A stretch of 64,000 nt of DNA from Bacteroidia bacterium (GTDB lineage: Bacteria; Bacteroidota; Bacteroidia; B-17B0; Aurantibacillaceae), in assembly GCA_014378485.1 (NCBI GenBank), contig JACMNO010000002.1:1-64000 (forward strand), written 5' to 3'. The notes under the pieces were generated by a model. The model was not told where the DNA came from, ran no database searches, and saw only the letters and a list, made by a program, of their open reading frames with translations. Below are positions 8,078 through 17,047 of the stretch, piece by piece. Positions within the stretch are counted from its first letter, which is position 1; each line of letters starts with the position of its first letter. The position numbers and the translations under genes are program-made.

Positions 8078-10894
8078 TTATTCAATAATTAATTTCTTAA
8101 CTAATTTTCTACCATCAATATTAATAGAGATAAAATAGATACCGGAAATTAAATGATTAGATGAGTTAACTGTATGCTTAGTAGTTATGCCTGCATCTCC
8201 GTTTATTGTACTTTGTTCAACAACTCTACCTGTAACATCAAATACGGTGATATTAACCTTTGAACTTGACGGCGAAGTGAATTCAACCACAGCAGTAGCG
8301 CTAGTTGGATTTGGATAAATTGACAAACCTAAAGAGTTTTCAAATTCATTAAGACCAACAGTACCTGAAATATTAATATTATCAATGTATAAATTTTGAG
8401 ATTTACCAGTAGAAATATCATTTTGGAACCACATACGGAATCTCACATCACGCTTATTATTTAAAACGTTTAAAATCACAGAAGGATAAGATTTAGGTTC
8501 CCAAGGAGAGTTTGCTGGTGAAGAAGACCAGGGAATAAATGGCGCATTAACTGTTCCGCCGCTAGCTGCTGCCATTGTGGTAGCTGTTAAACCGGTAATT
8601 GTTTTCCATGAACCGCCACAATCTAAACTGTACTGTAATTTAAAAGTATCTGCAACTACCCCAGTTTTTCTGGCAAATGCATAATCAAATGATATGGAGA
8701 TGTTTGTTGTATTTGTAAAATCAAAAGGCGGTAAGTTAAGAATATCAACATTAGCATTGTAGCCAGGAAAATTGCTCACTTGATTAGCATTTCCTAAAAC
8801 TAAAGAATAAGCAGAAGAATTTCCGTAAGATGATAATGCCCAGCCCGGACTATTAAGATCCGGATTTTCTACAACAAACCCTGCAGGCCACCACTGTCCG
8901 CTTTCAAAACCTTCTGAATATGGTAAATTTGATGGTCCGGCATTCCAGTTTGTTTTTACATAATTTGCAACAGATTTTGTACTTGTACCATTAGCATTAG
9001 AAACTGTTAATGATACTGAATATGTACCTGGAGTGGTATAAGTCACAGTTTGAGTTGATAAAGTAGATGTAGAAGGTGTACCTCCTTCAAATACCCATAA
9101 AAAAGTTGTTGGAACAGAAGTATTATAAGTAGTACTATTGAAAGTTAAAGCCTGACCTGCACAACTAATAAAATTATTTACTGCAAAATCTGCAATCGGT
9201 GCACATGGTGAAACACCTGTGGCAAAATACACAGTATCATTTGGTGATATGGAAGTGTTAACTGTATAAGTTAATAATCCGGTACGAACCAAATTATTAG
9301 TATCAACTAATAATTGTCTGTAGCTTACCATGGATTGTGCTGACAATCTCATTTTTGTAGTTTGTCCCTGGGTAAACATTTTCGGACAAGATGAATAATC
9401 CATGATGTTTTCAATATTTGGTCTCTTATCTGAACAGGAAGCCATTGTTAAATTAATTCCAGTTGTAGGAGAAGGCGTTGTTCCAATGTTGAAATTATAA
9501 TCTTCAATCTCACCCTTAGACGGCGTCATCGTTGGCCCTGTTACTGGAGTATTGGCAGTAATAATTCTCATTCTGTAAATACCGTACATTCCGCCTGATA
9601 GGCTGACAGTTGTAGTAAAAGTTTGAGGTCCAAAAAGACTTGCTGAAGAAACTAAAATATTTTCTCCCAAATCAGTAAAATTACCATTCTTATTTTTATC
9701 GAAATAGATTCCAATAAAATTGTTATCAGTGTACTTAGCTATGCTTTTAACTGTTAAAGTATTAGTTGTACCTGAGTTAAAGTCATTTCCATAAAGCCCT
9801 GAAAAATCCGAGTATGCGCCGGCTACACCAATGGCAGTATAAATAACTGTATCTGCTTTAGGAGTAACAGTTGTTGCAACTAAAGCAAATAAAGGTTTAA
9901 TTACATTTCCTGTTAACGAGTTTAAAGAAGTGGTACATGTTAATAAGCCGACAGGATTTGATGGCGCACCAAAAGTAACTTTAACAATATCTGAACTATC
10001 TACTGGATTTGTAACACTTGGGGAAACTAAATAACTAGCCGGTTTAGGACAAGTTGAGAAAAATCCTGTTGTTGGAGGAGTATCTGCAATATCATCATTA
10101 CCACATTCAAAACCTGGACTATTTGATCCACCAAAAGTGTGGCTAAGTCCAAACCAATGGCCTATTTCATGACTTAATGAACGGGCATTCAAACCACCCA
10201 AAAATCCATAATGATAAACAATAGCGTCAGAAGGATCAATCGGAGCTGTACCAGGTAAGTGAGTATATCCAACAACAATACCAATGGCACCACCATCGTC
10301 GATAATGTTTTTAACAATATAAATATTTAAATATTTTGATGGATTCCAGTTACCCGCAGCCATTGTACTATATTTATAATTAAAAAGATCAGCCTGTGAC
10401 CAATTTGTTTTTTCATCGTAGTGACGAACGATACCATTGGTACAATTTCCCATAGGATCTTTTTTTGCCAACTCAAAATGCATATTTGAATTCACATATA
10501 ATGGTTTAAATAATGGATCAATGCTGGATGTATCAGAATTATCTCTTGCATAATCCCTGTTAACCTGAGCTAGAGCATTTATTAAAGCTGCATCGCTTAC
10601 ATTCGTGCCGGTTCCTACATCTTCGCCTAAATGCAGTACGTGAAACACAACCGGAATGGTGAATGTGTAACTTGAAGATAATGAAGATGTTTTTGAAGAA
10701 GCCATACTGTTAAGATAGGCTTGGTATTCAGCATCCGATGCGGCTGTCGCTGCTTGTAATTTAGCTGCATAGCCTGGTACCTTTTTTAAATAAATTTCAC
10801 GGGCCTGGTAAGTACCACAAGGCTGAACCTGTTGAGCTTTAATGGAAACTGCAATAGTTAAACAAGCCACAGTACTAAGTAATAATTTTTTCAT
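8078..10894 (-). CDS. Secreted M43 (pappalysin-type) metalloprotease with GEVED, PKD and T9SS sorting domains
   Basis: A 938-residue secreted zinc protease. The signal peptide is MKKLLLSTVACLTIAVSIKA. The zinc site HEIGHWFGLSH (242-252) is the extended HExxHxxGxxH of metzincins, with the Met-turn MDYSSC at Met498. Between them, where M43 enzymes normally have a few tens of residues, sit about 200 residues (about 290-487) that contain a GEVED domain (ending KGEIEDYNFN). A PKD domain follows (about 565-650), then a jelly-roll-like region (about 660-850). The C-terminal sorting domain (about 855-938, LSIYPNPTSATAVVEF to the KKLIIE end) directs export by the type IX system and surface attachment. 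The gene stands alone with its own promoter and terminator. Substrate is unknown. Confidence 0.93.
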   Translation of the reverse strand: MKKLLLSTVACLTIAVSIKAQQVQPCGTYQAREIYLKKVPGYAAKLQAATAASDAEYQAYLNSMASSKTSSLSSSYTFTIPVVFHVLHLGEDVGTGTNVSDAALINALAQVNRDYARDNSDTSSIDPLFKPLYVNSNMHFELAKKDPMGNCTNGIVRHYDEKTNWSQADLFNYKYSTMAAGNWNPSKYLNIYIVKNIIDDGGAIGIVVGYTHLPGTAPIDPSDAIVYHYGFLGGLNARSLSHEIGHWFGLSHTFGGSNSPGFECGNDDIADTPPTTGFFSTCPKPASYLVSPSVTNPVDSSDIVKVTFGAPSNPVGLLTCTTSLNSLTGNVIKPLFALVATTVTPKADTVIYTAIGVAGAYSDFSGLYGNDFNSGTTNTLTVKSIAKYTDNNFIGIYFDKNKNGNFTDLGENILVSSASLFGPQTFTTTVSLSGGMYGIYRMRIITANTPVTGPTMTPSKGEIEDYNFNIGTTPSPTTGINLTMASCSDKRPNIENIMDYSSCPKMFTQGQTTKMRLSAQSMVSYRQLLVDTNNLVRTGLLTYTVNTSISPNDTVYFATGVSPCAPIADFAVNNFISCAGQALTFNSTTYNTSVPTTFLWVFEGGTPSTSTLSTQTVTYTTPGTYSVSLTVSNANGTSTKSVANYVKTNWNAGPSNLPYSEGFESGQWWPAGFVVENPDLNSPGWALSSYGNSSAYSLVLGNANQVSNFPGYNANVDILNLPPFDFTNTTNISISFDYAFARKTGVVADTFKLQYSLDCGGSWKTITGLTATTMAAASGGTVNAPFIPWSSSPANSPWEPKSYPSVILNVLNNKRDVRFRMWFQNDISTGKSQNLYIDNINISGTVGLNEFENSLGLSIYPNPTSATAVVEFTSPSSSKVNITVFDVTGRVVEQSTINGDAGITTKHTVNSSNHLISGIYFISINIDGRKLVKKLIIE

Positions 10895-10942
10895 CTTTTA
10901 TATTATTTATATTTTAAATAAATAGGGGATTTATTCTAAACA

Positions 10943-10973
10943 CAAACTTAACGATTAATTTAAATATTACAAA
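10943..10973 (-). promoter_or_regulatory. Complete Bacteroidota promoter for the M43 protease gene
   Basis: On the minus strand TTTG (10973-10970) is followed after exactly 19 bases by TAAGTTTG (10950-10943), matching TTTG-N19-TAnnTTTG. Transcription should start near 10938, leaving a leader of about 45 bases before the start codon at 10894. Confidence 0.7.
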
Positions 10974-11029
10974 ATATTGAATAAAAAATTACACTTTATT
11001 GATTTTTTAAAAATCCCGTGTAGATTTTT

Positions 11030-11764
11030 TTATTTGATTTCTTTCCAATCTGTTAAATCTCTTATCACTACAGAAGCACAGGTCATTCCAAAAACAGCCG
11101 GAATATAGGAAATAGTACCATAAGCAGATTTTTTGAAGTTAGATCCATCAGTCTTCATAATGGATTTTTTATCAGGCAATTCTGTTGAAAAAACAGCTTT
11201 GAACCCGTTTTTTATTCCCACTTCTTTTAATCGTTTTCTGAGGTAATATGCCATCGGACAATGACAGGTTTTTGAAATATCAACCACTTTCAACTGTGTA
11301 GGATCCATTTTTCCACCGGCACCCATTGATGAAACAAGACGATGCCCCATTTCAAGGGAGGTTTTGATCAAATGAATTTTTGGAGTGATGCTGTCAATGG
11401 CATCAATCACATAATCAAATTGCTTTTGAAGTAAAATGATCATTTTTTCAGGGTCCTGGAATTCAGCAATCACATGCAGCTTCACTTGAGGGTTAATCTG
11501 GAGCATACGTTCCTGCATTAACAGCGCTTTACTCATACCATGTGTTGTAGATAAAGCCTGCAACTGCCTGTTCCTGTTAGTCGGATCAACCACATCACCA
11601 TCAACAATAGTAAACTCCCCAATTCCGGCTCTGCATAATGCTTCGGCCGCATAAGATCCAACACCTCCGAGGCCTACAATTAAAACATGAGCCTTCTGCA
11701 AATTATCCAAACCTGTATCGCCTATTAAAAGGCGCGTGCGCTGCATCCAATGTTTATCTTCCAT
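11030..11764 (-). CDS. tcdA: tRNA threonylcarbamoyladenosine dehydratase TcdA
   Basis: TcdA is an E1-like ATP-dependent enzyme that dehydrates t6A at tRNA position 37 to its cyclic form ct6A. The 244 residues begin with the family segment QRTRLLIGDTGLDNLQ, then the nucleotide-binding GLGGVGSYAAEALCRAGIG (31-49) and DGDVVDPTNRNRQ, as in ThiF/MoeB relatives. The C-terminal part carries the TcdA-type region PMAYYLRKRLKE and the ending around PAVFGMTCASVVIRDL. Its start overlaps the end of the TatD-family gene by 11 bases, so the two form an operon. Two other enzymes that make its substrate, TsaB and Sua5, are encoded elsewhere in this window. Confidence 0.92.
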   Translation of the reverse strand: MEDKHWMQRTRLLIGDTGLDNLQKAHVLIVGLGGVGSYAAEALCRAGIGEFTIVDGDVVDPTNRNRQLQALSTTHGMSKALLMQERMLQINPQVKLHVIAEFQDPEKMIILLQKQFDYVIDAIDSITPKIHLIKTSLEMGHRLVSSMGAGGKMDPTQLKVVDISKTCHCPMAYYLRKRLKEVGIKNGFKAVFSTELPDKKSIMKTDGSNFKKSAYGTISYIPAVFGMTCASVVIRDLTDWKEIK

Positions 11765-12401
11765 TTTTCAAAAATATAGTGGTAAAATTAAGGTTAATTT
11801 TCGCTTTTAATATCTCTAACTCTACTTTAAAACGTTCTAAAGCCAGATTATAAATTTCCTGAATCAAAATTAATTTATTCATATCTGTTTCTAAAAATAA
11901 TTTATCGATAGGAATCAATGAAAAATCAAAATTTTCCTTTTTTAAAACAGATTCATTTAAAGACAAGTAAAACCCTGCATCTATTAACTGTTTTGCTAAT
12001 TGAGGTGATTTATTAAATCCATGAATAATTTTTGGAACTTCCTTAAAGGGCCGACAAATTTCAATTAATTCATCAAACGCTTTTACACAATGGATAATAA
12101 CCGGTTTTTTGAATTTAGCAGCTAGCTGTAACTGTGCCTCCAATATTACTTTTTGAATTTCCAGGTCAGGGCCTTTCAACTTATCTAATCCGCATTCTCC
12201 AACTGCCAGGCAGTTTTCATGAGTTACAAGCTTTTCAAAATTTTCAAAATCAACTTTTAATTCCGCATCCCATGGATGAATTCCAATCGAAAAATACTTT
12301 CCTAAAAAGAGGTCATTTTCAAAATTAAAACGGTTATTAAATAAAAACACACCATCTTCTTTCGATAAATGATGTGTATGAATATTTATATAGCCCGCCA
12401 T
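11754..12401 (-). CDS. TatD-family metal-dependent hydrolase
   Basis: A 215-residue protein of the TatD family (amidohydrolase fold), whose members act as metal-dependent DNases or D-aminoacyl hydrolases. Metal ligands seen are HTHH (8-11), Glu69 in VGECGLD, His104 in VIIHC, His127 in IIHGF and Asp173 in ETD. It is shorter than typical 255-265-residue members and ends soon after the ETD motif, with a helical tail (ALERFKVELEILKAKINLNF) in place of the usual end. It overlaps tcdA by 11 bases. The catalytic set looks complete, so it is probably active. The true substrate is not known from sequence. Confidence 0.87.
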   Translation of the reverse strand: MAGYINIHTHHLSKEDGVFLFNNRFNFENDLFLGKYFSIGIHPWDAELKVDFENFEKLVTHENCLAVGECGLDKLKGPDLEIQKVILEAQLQLAAKFKKPVIIHCVKAFDELIEICRPFKEVPKIIHGFNKSPQLAKQLIDAGFYLSLNESVLKKENFDFSLIPIDKLFLETDMNKLILIQEIYNLALERFKVELEILKAKINLNFTTIFLKNGR

Positions 12402-12463
12402 TTTTTAATTTTCCTTTATAATAAAAAGCTAAGGCGCTTTGTTTTACACCTATAAACAAAGAA

Positions 12464-12850
12464 TTATTTTATACTTTCCAACTGACTGCAAATACGTTCA
12501 ATCAGCATGGCAATAATCCGTTTATTGACTTCTTTTTTATTTTGAATGTAAAAATCAAAATTAGTGGGTGTAAAATAAGCAACAATAAATCCCATGTAAA
12601 ATTGCTTAAACTGTATGTTGGTTTTAAATAAATCATGTACTTTAGTTATTTTATGGGAATGCTTTAAAAGCGCGAATTCAATTTTATTTTCAACTAAAAA
12701 ATGTTCGAAATACTGAATAATCAATTCATTTTGAAATTTCAGGATTGGCCTCAAAACATCATTCTGAAAACTTTCGTTTACTGAATCAGATGGCTTGTTA
12801 CCTTCAATTTCGGGTAGTATTTTTTTCAATTGTTGTTCCCTGTTTTCCAT
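12464..12850 (-). CDS. Small conserved-looking protein of unknown function
   Basis: I chose the Met at 12850 (MENREQQLKKILPEIE...), giving 128 residues; an upstream start at 12907 would add 19 residues and run into the terminator of the preceding gene. The protein is predicted to be helical and rich in Phe, Lys and Asn. The central part, NDVLRPILKFQNELIIQYFEHFL, is followed by HDLFKTNIQFKQFYMGFIVAYF and a C-terminal helix with RIIAMLIERICSQL. There is no signal peptide or membrane span, so it should be cytoplasmic. I recall similar short proteins in Bacteroidota, sometimes labelled glyoxalase, but no glyoxalase metal-ligand pattern is visible and I do not support that label. Confidence 0.7.
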   Translation of the reverse strand: MENREQQLKKILPEIEGNKPSDSVNESFQNDVLRPILKFQNELIIQYFEHFLVENKIEFALLKHSHKITKVHDLFKTNIQFKQFYMGFIVAYFTPTNFDFYIQNKKEVNKRIIAMLIERICSQLESIK

Positions 12851-12894
12851 ATTTGTTTTAATATTATTCTTTACGTTCTGATTTATTAAAACAA

Positions 12895-12929
12895 AAACAC
12901 GCCACAATCAGAAGATAAATGGCGTGTTT
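12895..12929 (-). terminator. Terminator after the alpha-oxoamine synthase gene
   Basis: AAACACGCCA (12895-12904) and TGGCGTGTTT (12920-12929) form a perfect 10-base stem with a 15-base loop. On the minus strand it lies 19 bases after the stop codon at 12949 and continues into GTTTTTGTTTT, a good U-tract. Confidence 0.8.
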
Positions 12930-12948
12930 GAAACATCCTTTTTATAAA

Positions 12949-14208
12949 CTATAAAGCTTGCGAGAATCCTTCGCGGATTTCATCAGCTACATACTGACCA
13001 CCGTATAATTTATCTTTTATTTTTGAGAAACATTCTATCGTGTATCTAGCATCTTCTAATGAATGCATAGCCGTTGGAATTAGACGTAAAATAATCATTC
13101 CTTTTGGTATAACTGGATACACAACCATAGAACAAAAGATACCAAAATTTTCTCGTAAATCAATTACCATGTTTGTTGCTTCAGGAATTGAACCTCTCAT
13201 ATATACAGGAGTTACAGGAGTGCTTGTTACACCAATATCAAAACCTGCATCTACCAAACCTTTTTGTAAAGCTGTAGAAATTTCCCATAACTTAGTACGG
13301 TATTCGGGATGTTTATTTATTAACTCTAATCGTTTCAATAAACCATAAACCAATGGCATTGGTAATGATTTAGCGAAAATTTGAGAACGCATATTGTAAC
13401 GTAAAAAAGTTACAACTTGCTTAGTAGAACTAATATATCCACCAATTAAAGCGAATGATTTTGCGAATGTTCCAAAATAAATATCTATTCCATCTTGACA
13501 TTCTTGCTGCTCACCTGTGCCACCACCATTTGGTCCTAAAGTACCAACACCATGCGCATCATCAACAAATAAACGGAAAGTAAATTTTTTCTTTAATTCA
13601 ACTATTTCTTTTAATTTACCTTGATCGCCCCTCATACCAAAAACACCTTCAGTAATTACTAAAATACCACCGCCGGTTTGCTCTGCAAGGCGCTGAGCTC
13701 TTACTAATTGTTTTTCACAATCTTCAACGTCATTATGCTTAAATACAAAACGCTTACCCATATGTAAACGCACGCCATCTAAAATACAGGCATGAGATTC
13801 TGCATCATAAACTATTACATCATGTCTATCAACTAACGCATCGATAGCAGACACTACAGCTTGATAACCAAAATTACATAGAATAGTGTCTTCTTTTTTT
13901 GATAATTTAGATAGACCTCTTTCTAACTCTTCATGAAGGTCTGAGTTTCCACTCATCATGCGTGCACCCATTGGTAAAGCCAAACCGAATTTCTCGGCAC
14001 CTTCAATATCTGCTTTTCTAACTTCAGGATGATTAGCTAGCCCTAAATAATTATTTAAACTCCAGTTTAATAATTTTTTACCTCTAAAGCCCATGTGTGG
14101 GGAAACATCACCTTCTAATTTTGGAAATGTAAAATAACCGTGAGATGCTTTTGAATGCTCTCCAATCGGACCCATGTTTTTTTCTATTTTCTCGAATATA
14201 TCTTTCAT
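12949..14208 (-). CDS. Alpha-oxoamine synthase (long-chain base or sulfonolipid biosynthesis candidate)
   Basis: A 419-residue PLP enzyme of the alpha-oxoamine synthase family, which condenses an amino acid with an acyl thioester and releases CO2. Visible motifs are NNYLGLANHP (52-61), the ring-stacking His139 in ESHA, DDAHG (216-220) and the Schiff-base Lys250 in GTFAKS. Family members include serine palmitoyltransferase, KBL, BioF and cysteate acyltransferase. The N-terminal 40 residues (GPIGEHSKASHGYFTFPKLE) and LPMGARMMSGNSDLHEELE mark a branch common in Bacteroidota. The gene is alone, without biotin genes or threonine dehydrogenase nearby, which argues against BioF and KBL. Serine palmitoyltransferase (sphingolipids) or cysteate acyltransferase (sulfonolipids) are the best candidates; sequence does not decide. 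Confidence 0.85.
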   Translation of the reverse strand: MKDIFEKIEKNMGPIGEHSKASHGYFTFPKLEGDVSPHMGFRGKKLLNWSLNNYLGLANHPEVRKADIEGAEKFGLALPMGARMMSGNSDLHEELERGLSKLSKKEDTILCNFGYQAVVSAIDALVDRHDVIVYDAESHACILDGVRLHMGKRFVFKHNDVEDCEKQLVRAQRLAEQTGGGILVITEGVFGMRGDQGKLKEIVELKKKFTFRLFVDDAHGVGTLGPNGGGTGEQQECQDGIDIYFGTFAKSFALIGGYISSTKQVVTFLRYNMRSQIFAKSLPMPLVYGLLKRLELINKHPEYRTKLWEISTALQKGLVDAGFDIGVTSTPVTPVYMRGSIPEATNMVIDLRENFGIFCSMVVYPVIPKGMIILRLIPTAMHSLEDARYTIECFSKIKDKLYGGQYVADEIREGFSQAL

Positions 14209-14328
14209 AATGCTTTATTTTTTATAATTAATTTCTGTTCTATTAACAGATTACAAATCGGGTACGAATATACGAATCTGTGAATGATGTTGTTTTTAAA
14301 GTTTCAAAATTAAGAAAAATCCATGAAC

Positions 14329-15102
14329 CTAGATAATCTTTTTGATGACTCTAAGCATGTGTGAGTACTTTTTGTTATCAGAGTGAAAAATACCATAATG
14401 GTCAAATTTATCAATACGCACACAACCGCTAGCGTGAATAATTTGCTGATTTTCAAGAACTATACCAACATGCACGATATTCCCTTCCTCATTATCAAAA
14501 AAGGCAAGATCTCCGGCTTCTGCTTCTTCTACAAAACTTAAAGGTGTACCTAACTCTACCTGCTGACTTGCATCACGTGGCAAGGTGTAACCATTTAATT
14601 TATAGACCATTTGCACAAAACCGGAACAGTCAATTCCAAAAGGGCTTCGGCCACCCCATAAATAAGGCGCATTTAAAAACAAATAGGCTGTTTCTTTAAG
14701 ATCTTTTACTGTTTTTTTTATTTTTATGTCTGAAATCTGACCTTCAAACAAAAATTCAGAATCAGCAATTTTTAATTTTCCATTTTTATAGTCAGGCAAA
14801 GTTGCACCTATTGTAATAGGAAAAACAAGGTTTCTGTCATTCGCACTAATAACCTGAACAAGTTCTGAGCTTAATGTCCCGGTTTGTAAATTTTTGTATT
14901 CCAAATCTGTTATTCGGGTATGTTGTTTGGCATTAATCCAGCATGGGTAATTATCATAGTTTGTGTTTATCCTCAACCAATCTTCGCCATCTTCAATAAT
15001 TGTATATGTTTCTCCAAACAATAACTGTGTTACCATTTCACTGGTACCTGATGGATCCTTACGGCAGGGAATTAAACTAAGTAAACAAATACCAAAATTC
15101 AT
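14329..15102 (-). CDS. NlpC/P60-family peptidoglycan peptidase with SH3-like domain
   Basis: A 257-residue cysteine peptidase that cleaves peptidoglycan stem peptides (gamma-D-Glu to diamino acid bond). The N-terminal part (about 10-65) looks like a bacterial SH3 domain that binds cell wall (LLFGETYTIIEDGEDWLRI). The C-terminal NlpC/P60 domain (about 130-257) carries Cys159 in FGIDCSGFV, His211 in HVGIV and His223 in IIHASG, and the typical PYLWGGRSPFG lead-in. No clear signal peptide is present, although the first dozen residues are somewhat hydrophobic; many Bacteroidota homologues are short-signal or cytoplasmic wall-recycling enzymes. It is transcribed alone, divergent from the ABC exporter gene. 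Confidence 0.93.
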   Translation of the reverse strand: MNFGICLLSLIPCRKDPSGTSEMVTQLLFGETYTIIEDGEDWLRINTNYDNYPCWINAKQHTRITDLEYKNLQTGTLSSELVQVISANDRNLVFPITIGATLPDYKNGKLKIADSEFLFEGQISDIKIKKTVKDLKETAYLFLNAPYLWGGRSPFGIDCSGFVQMVYKLNGYTLPRDASQQVELGTPLSFVEEAEAGDLAFFDNEEGNIVHVGIVLENQQIIHASGCVRIDKFDHYGIFHSDNKKYSHMLRVIKKII

Positions 15103-15228
15103 AAAGCTAAATTAGCGGCTGTTTTTTAATTATTTTACCATTAAACTAAATAGTTATTCACTATCAGTTATTAATTGATTGAGTAAAAACTTTAGTTGTA
15201 GTTTTACGCTCGATATAATTATTATTTC

Positions 15229-16998
15229 ATGAAAATTCTATTTACGTACCTTAAAGCTTATAAACCACTTTTATTGTTAGCGCTTTTATTAGCTGCCATC
15301 AATCAATGTTTTTCGTTATGCGATTCTATTATTACTGGTAAACTGATTAATCGGTTTAGTGCTCCTCATATTGAGGATTCTATTTATTATTGGCGTGTTG
15401 GGGATACCCAAAGTCAGTTCATGCATAGTCTGCTTTTTTTTATAGGTCTTTCTATTGGAGCAGCTTTAATGTCACGCATCGCTAAAAACTTCCAGGATTA
15501 TTTTACAAATATAATTATTCAGCGCACTGGAGCACAAATGTATACAGATGGCATTAAAAAGGCTCTATCCCTACCCTACAAAGATTTTGAAGATCAACGA
15601 AGCGGAGAAACTTTAGGTAAACTGCAAAAAGTAAAATCCGATACAGAAAAGTTTGTGAATCTCTTTATCTCGTTAATATTTCAATCCATCATTGGAATTA
15701 CTTTTGTGTTCATTTACGCCATTAATATTCATTGGTTATTGGGACCGCTATATTTAGTTACTGTTCCTATCATTGCCAGCGTAAGTTCGTTTTTAGGAAA
15801 AAAAATAAAGACAATTTCAAAAGAAATTTTAGGAGAAACTACTGCTTTGGCTGGAGCAACTACCGAATCCTTAAGAAACATTGAACTCGTAAAAAGCCTC
15901 GGGCTCATTGATCAGGAAGAAAAACGTTTAAATTCAACCACTTTAAAAATATTAGGTCTCGAATTAAAGAAAGTACGGTTCATTCGTTCACTGAGCTTTA
16001 TTCAAGGAAGTACAGTTCATTTTGTGAGAACTGCTTTGGTATTCGCACTTTATTGTTTTGTATTCCAAGGTATCATTAAAGTTGGTGACCTGATCACCCT
16101 GATGTTTTTCTCTTTCTTTATTTTTAATCCTTTGCAAGAATTGGGAAATGTGATTGCTGTTTTTAATGAAACTAAAGTTAGTATGGATAATTTTTCGAAG
16201 CTCATGGATTCTCCCTCTGAGGAAGTACCCGTTTCACCATCTGTTTTAGGCGACATAAAAGAAGTGCATTATCAGAATGTTTCTTTCGCCCATAATACCT
16301 CACATGGGTATGCGGTTCAAAATATTGACATTCATATTAAAAACGGAGAAACAGTTGCATTTGTTGGCCCAAGCGGAAGTGGGAAAACAACATTAGTAAA
16401 ATTATTACTGGGTTTATATAAACCAAATGAAGGAAGGGTATTATATAATAATATTAAATCAACTGATATTAATTTAACCGAGTTGCGCAGGCAGTTAGGC
16501 TTAGTGTCACAAGATTCACAATTATTCAGTGGTACAATCAAAGATAATTTATTGTTCACTAAACCAAATGCCACAGATGAAGAAGTATTAGATGTATTAA
16601 AAAAAGCATCCTGTCAAAATTTATTGAGCAGAACTAAAGAGGGAATCTATACCACAATCGGTGAAGGCGGTATCAAATTAAGTGGAGGAGAAAAACAACG
16701 TTTATCCATTGCCCGTGCACTTTTGCGTCAGCCACACTTATTAATTTTTGATGAAGCTACATCTGCTTTGGATTCTATCACGGAAGAAGATATTACTAAA
16801 ACCATTCGTGATATTTCTTCCAGACAAAATCGGATAACCGTTCTGATCGCGCACCGATTATCTACTATTATGCATGCAGATAAGATTTATGTTTTAGAGC
16901 AAGGAAAAATAATTGAACAAGGAAAACATGAAGCACTTATTGCTGAAAAAGGTTTGTATTATGCCATGTGGAGGCAACAGATCGGGGAAAGAAAATAA
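15229..16998 (+). CDS. ABC exporter half-transporter (membrane and ATPase domains fused)
   Basis: A 589-residue type IV ABC exporter subunit of the MsbA/MDR type. Six transmembrane helices occupy about 10-310. The ATPase domain has Walker A GPSGSGKT (380-387), the signature LSGGE (484-488), Walker B LLIFDEA (Asp508, catalytic Glu509) and the switch His in IAHRLS. All catalytic residues are present, so a homodimer should be active. Such proteins flip lipids, export peptides or pump drugs; nothing in the neighbourhood indicates the substrate. The gene is alone, convergent with the hypothetical gene at 17048. Confidence 0.95.
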   Translation: MKILFTYLKAYKPLLLLALLLAAINQCFSLCDSIITGKLINRFSAPHIEDSIYYWRVGDTQSQFMHSLLFFIGLSIGAALMSRIAKNFQDYFTNIIIQRTGAQMYTDGIKKALSLPYKDFEDQRSGETLGKLQKVKSDTEKFVNLFISLIFQSIIGITFVFIYAINIHWLLGPLYLVTVPIIASVSSFLGKKIKTISKEILGETTALAGATTESLRNIELVKSLGLIDQEEKRLNSTTLKILGLELKKVRFIRSLSFIQGSTVHFVRTALVFALYCFVFQGIIKVGDLITLMFFSFFIFNPLQELGNVIAVFNETKVSMDNFSKLMDSPSEEVPVSPSVLGDIKEVHYQNVSFAHNTSHGYAVQNIDIHIKNGETVAFVGPSGSGKTTLVKLLLGLYKPNEGRVLYNNIKSTDINLTELRRQLGLVSQDSQLFSGTIKDNLLFTKPNATDEEVLDVLKKASCQNLLSRTKEGIYTTIGEGGIKLSGGEKQRLSIARALLRQPHLLIFDEATSALDSITEEDITKTIRDISSRQNRITVLIAHRLSTIMHADKIYVLEQGKIIEQGKHEALIAEKGLYYAMWRQQIGERK

Positions 16999-17047
16999 GT
17001 TATTTGCGATAAGGATAACTTTTGTCTTAGTTCAAATATAAAAGCAA

